From Parachlamydiales bacterium (GTDB lineage: Bacteria; Chlamydiota; Chlamydiia; Chlamydiales; Rhabdochlamydiaceae): 32,806 bases of DNA. The stretch spans positions 1 through 32,806 of the forward strand of contig JAGVMG010000015.1 of the NCBI GenBank assembly GCA_020053915.1, given 5' to 3'. Each line of letters starts with the position of its first letter. Position 1 is the first letter of the stretch. The position numbers were made by a program, and so were the translations under genes. The notes beneath the pieces were generated by a model. It made no database searches, had not been told where the DNA came from, and saw nothing but the letters and a program-made list of their open reading frames with translations. Of the stretch, positions 32,653-32,806 are shown one piece after another.

Positions 32653-32806
32653 TTAAAATCGAAAATTGGAACACTGCCCTACACTTACGAAGGGCCACAG
32701 AGAGGGGCCTTTCTAGTACATAGTTAAGAAAGTTTTTACTCTTTCGGCTGTGTCAAAGCCCCGGGGCTAAACGATCGTAAAGTTAGCTGTGTGTCTGCAC
32801 ACAGCG
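32653..32806 (+). ncRNA. Structured leader or small RNA, truncated by the window end
   Basis: After the promoter comes a run of hairpins with no open reading frame: GAAGGGCC (32689-32696) with GGCCTTTC (32706-32713); GAAAG with CTTTC around 32728-32745; the palindrome AGCCCCGGGGCT (32757-32768); and GCTGTGTG (32786-32793) with CACACAGC (32798-32805). It could be the 5' leader of a gene beyond the window or an independent RNA. It does not match tmRNA, RNase P, 6S or rRNA sequences that I know. Confidence 0.4.

Noticed and set aside
32653-32806. rRNA, tmRNA or RNase P fragment
   Set aside because: None of the conserved core sequences I know for these RNAs is present; only generic hairpins are seen.

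Overview
The window most resembles a chromosome segment from a member of the Chlamydiae, probably outside the classical Chlamydia genus (a Parachlamydia-, Waddlia- or Simkania-like organism). The main evidence is a type III secretion translocator operon of chlamydial type, a plant/chlamydia-type FabI next to a HAD phosphatase, and a hemW / acidic coiled-coil gene / sucA / sucB block that I remember as CT052-CT055 in C. trachomatis. It also carries a eukaryote-like leucine-rich-repeat protein, a FliO-like protein with no flagellar neighbours and a polymorphic toxin. The species cannot be named from sequence alone.

Layout. 1-97: the 3' end of an IS200/IS605-type tnpB and its right-end hairpin, abutting the 3' end of a flavoprotein monooxygenase-like gene (94-1476, minus). 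1532-4121 (minus): a four-gene operon consisting of a candidate needle-tip protein, an LcrH/SycD TPR chaperone, a CopB/YopB (SctE) translocator and a short SctB-like protein. 4287-9424 (minus): a tamA-tamB pair for outer-membrane/envelope assembly. 9486-10778: hemL, whose last codons overlap a convergent small gene (10756-11118) ending in a polybasic tract and a Cys-Ile-Leu-Cys CaaX-like box. 11373-13418: a secreted or surface toxin with a C-terminal HNH/EndoVII-like nuclease domain plus its probable immunity gene. 13567-16758: a membrane protein of unknown function, a FliO-like protein, a HAD phosphatase and fabI, the last two separated by a 136-bp palindrome. 17150-19635: a tiny lysine-rich gene, holA, an rsmI-like methyltransferase and a highly promoted 70-residue coiled-coil gene. 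20049-20945: a signal-peptide protein of unknown function. 21085-22017: a ferredoxin and a DUF1858-IscA fusion (iron-sulfur module). 22209-23240: an LRR gene inserted between 27-bp direct repeats. 23273-28582 (minus): lpd, sucB and sucA, encoding the complete 2-oxoglutarate dehydrogenase complex. 29001-30609: an acidic coiled-coil gene and hemW. 30731-32071 (minus): a well-expressed-looking unknown helical protein. 32618-32806: a promoter and hairpin-rich leader or RNA running off the end.

Three strands tie the region together. Core metabolism (haem and 2-oxoglutarate dehydrogenase, fatty acid, Fe-S) forms a conserved backbone. Host-interaction genes (T3SS translocators, CaaX protein, LRR protein, toxin/immunity pair) are interspersed. 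Non-coding palindromic elements (two of exactly 160 bp by my coordinates, one of 136 bp) and direct repeats mark insertion and remodelling between backbone genes.

The most promising leads are the LcrV-like tip candidate encoded directly upstream of the translocator chaperone, the CaaX protein, the toxin/immunity pair, and the LRR cassette whose flanking repeats duplicate the end of the iscA-like gene. All calls come from reading the sequence and from memory of protein families; no database search was possible.
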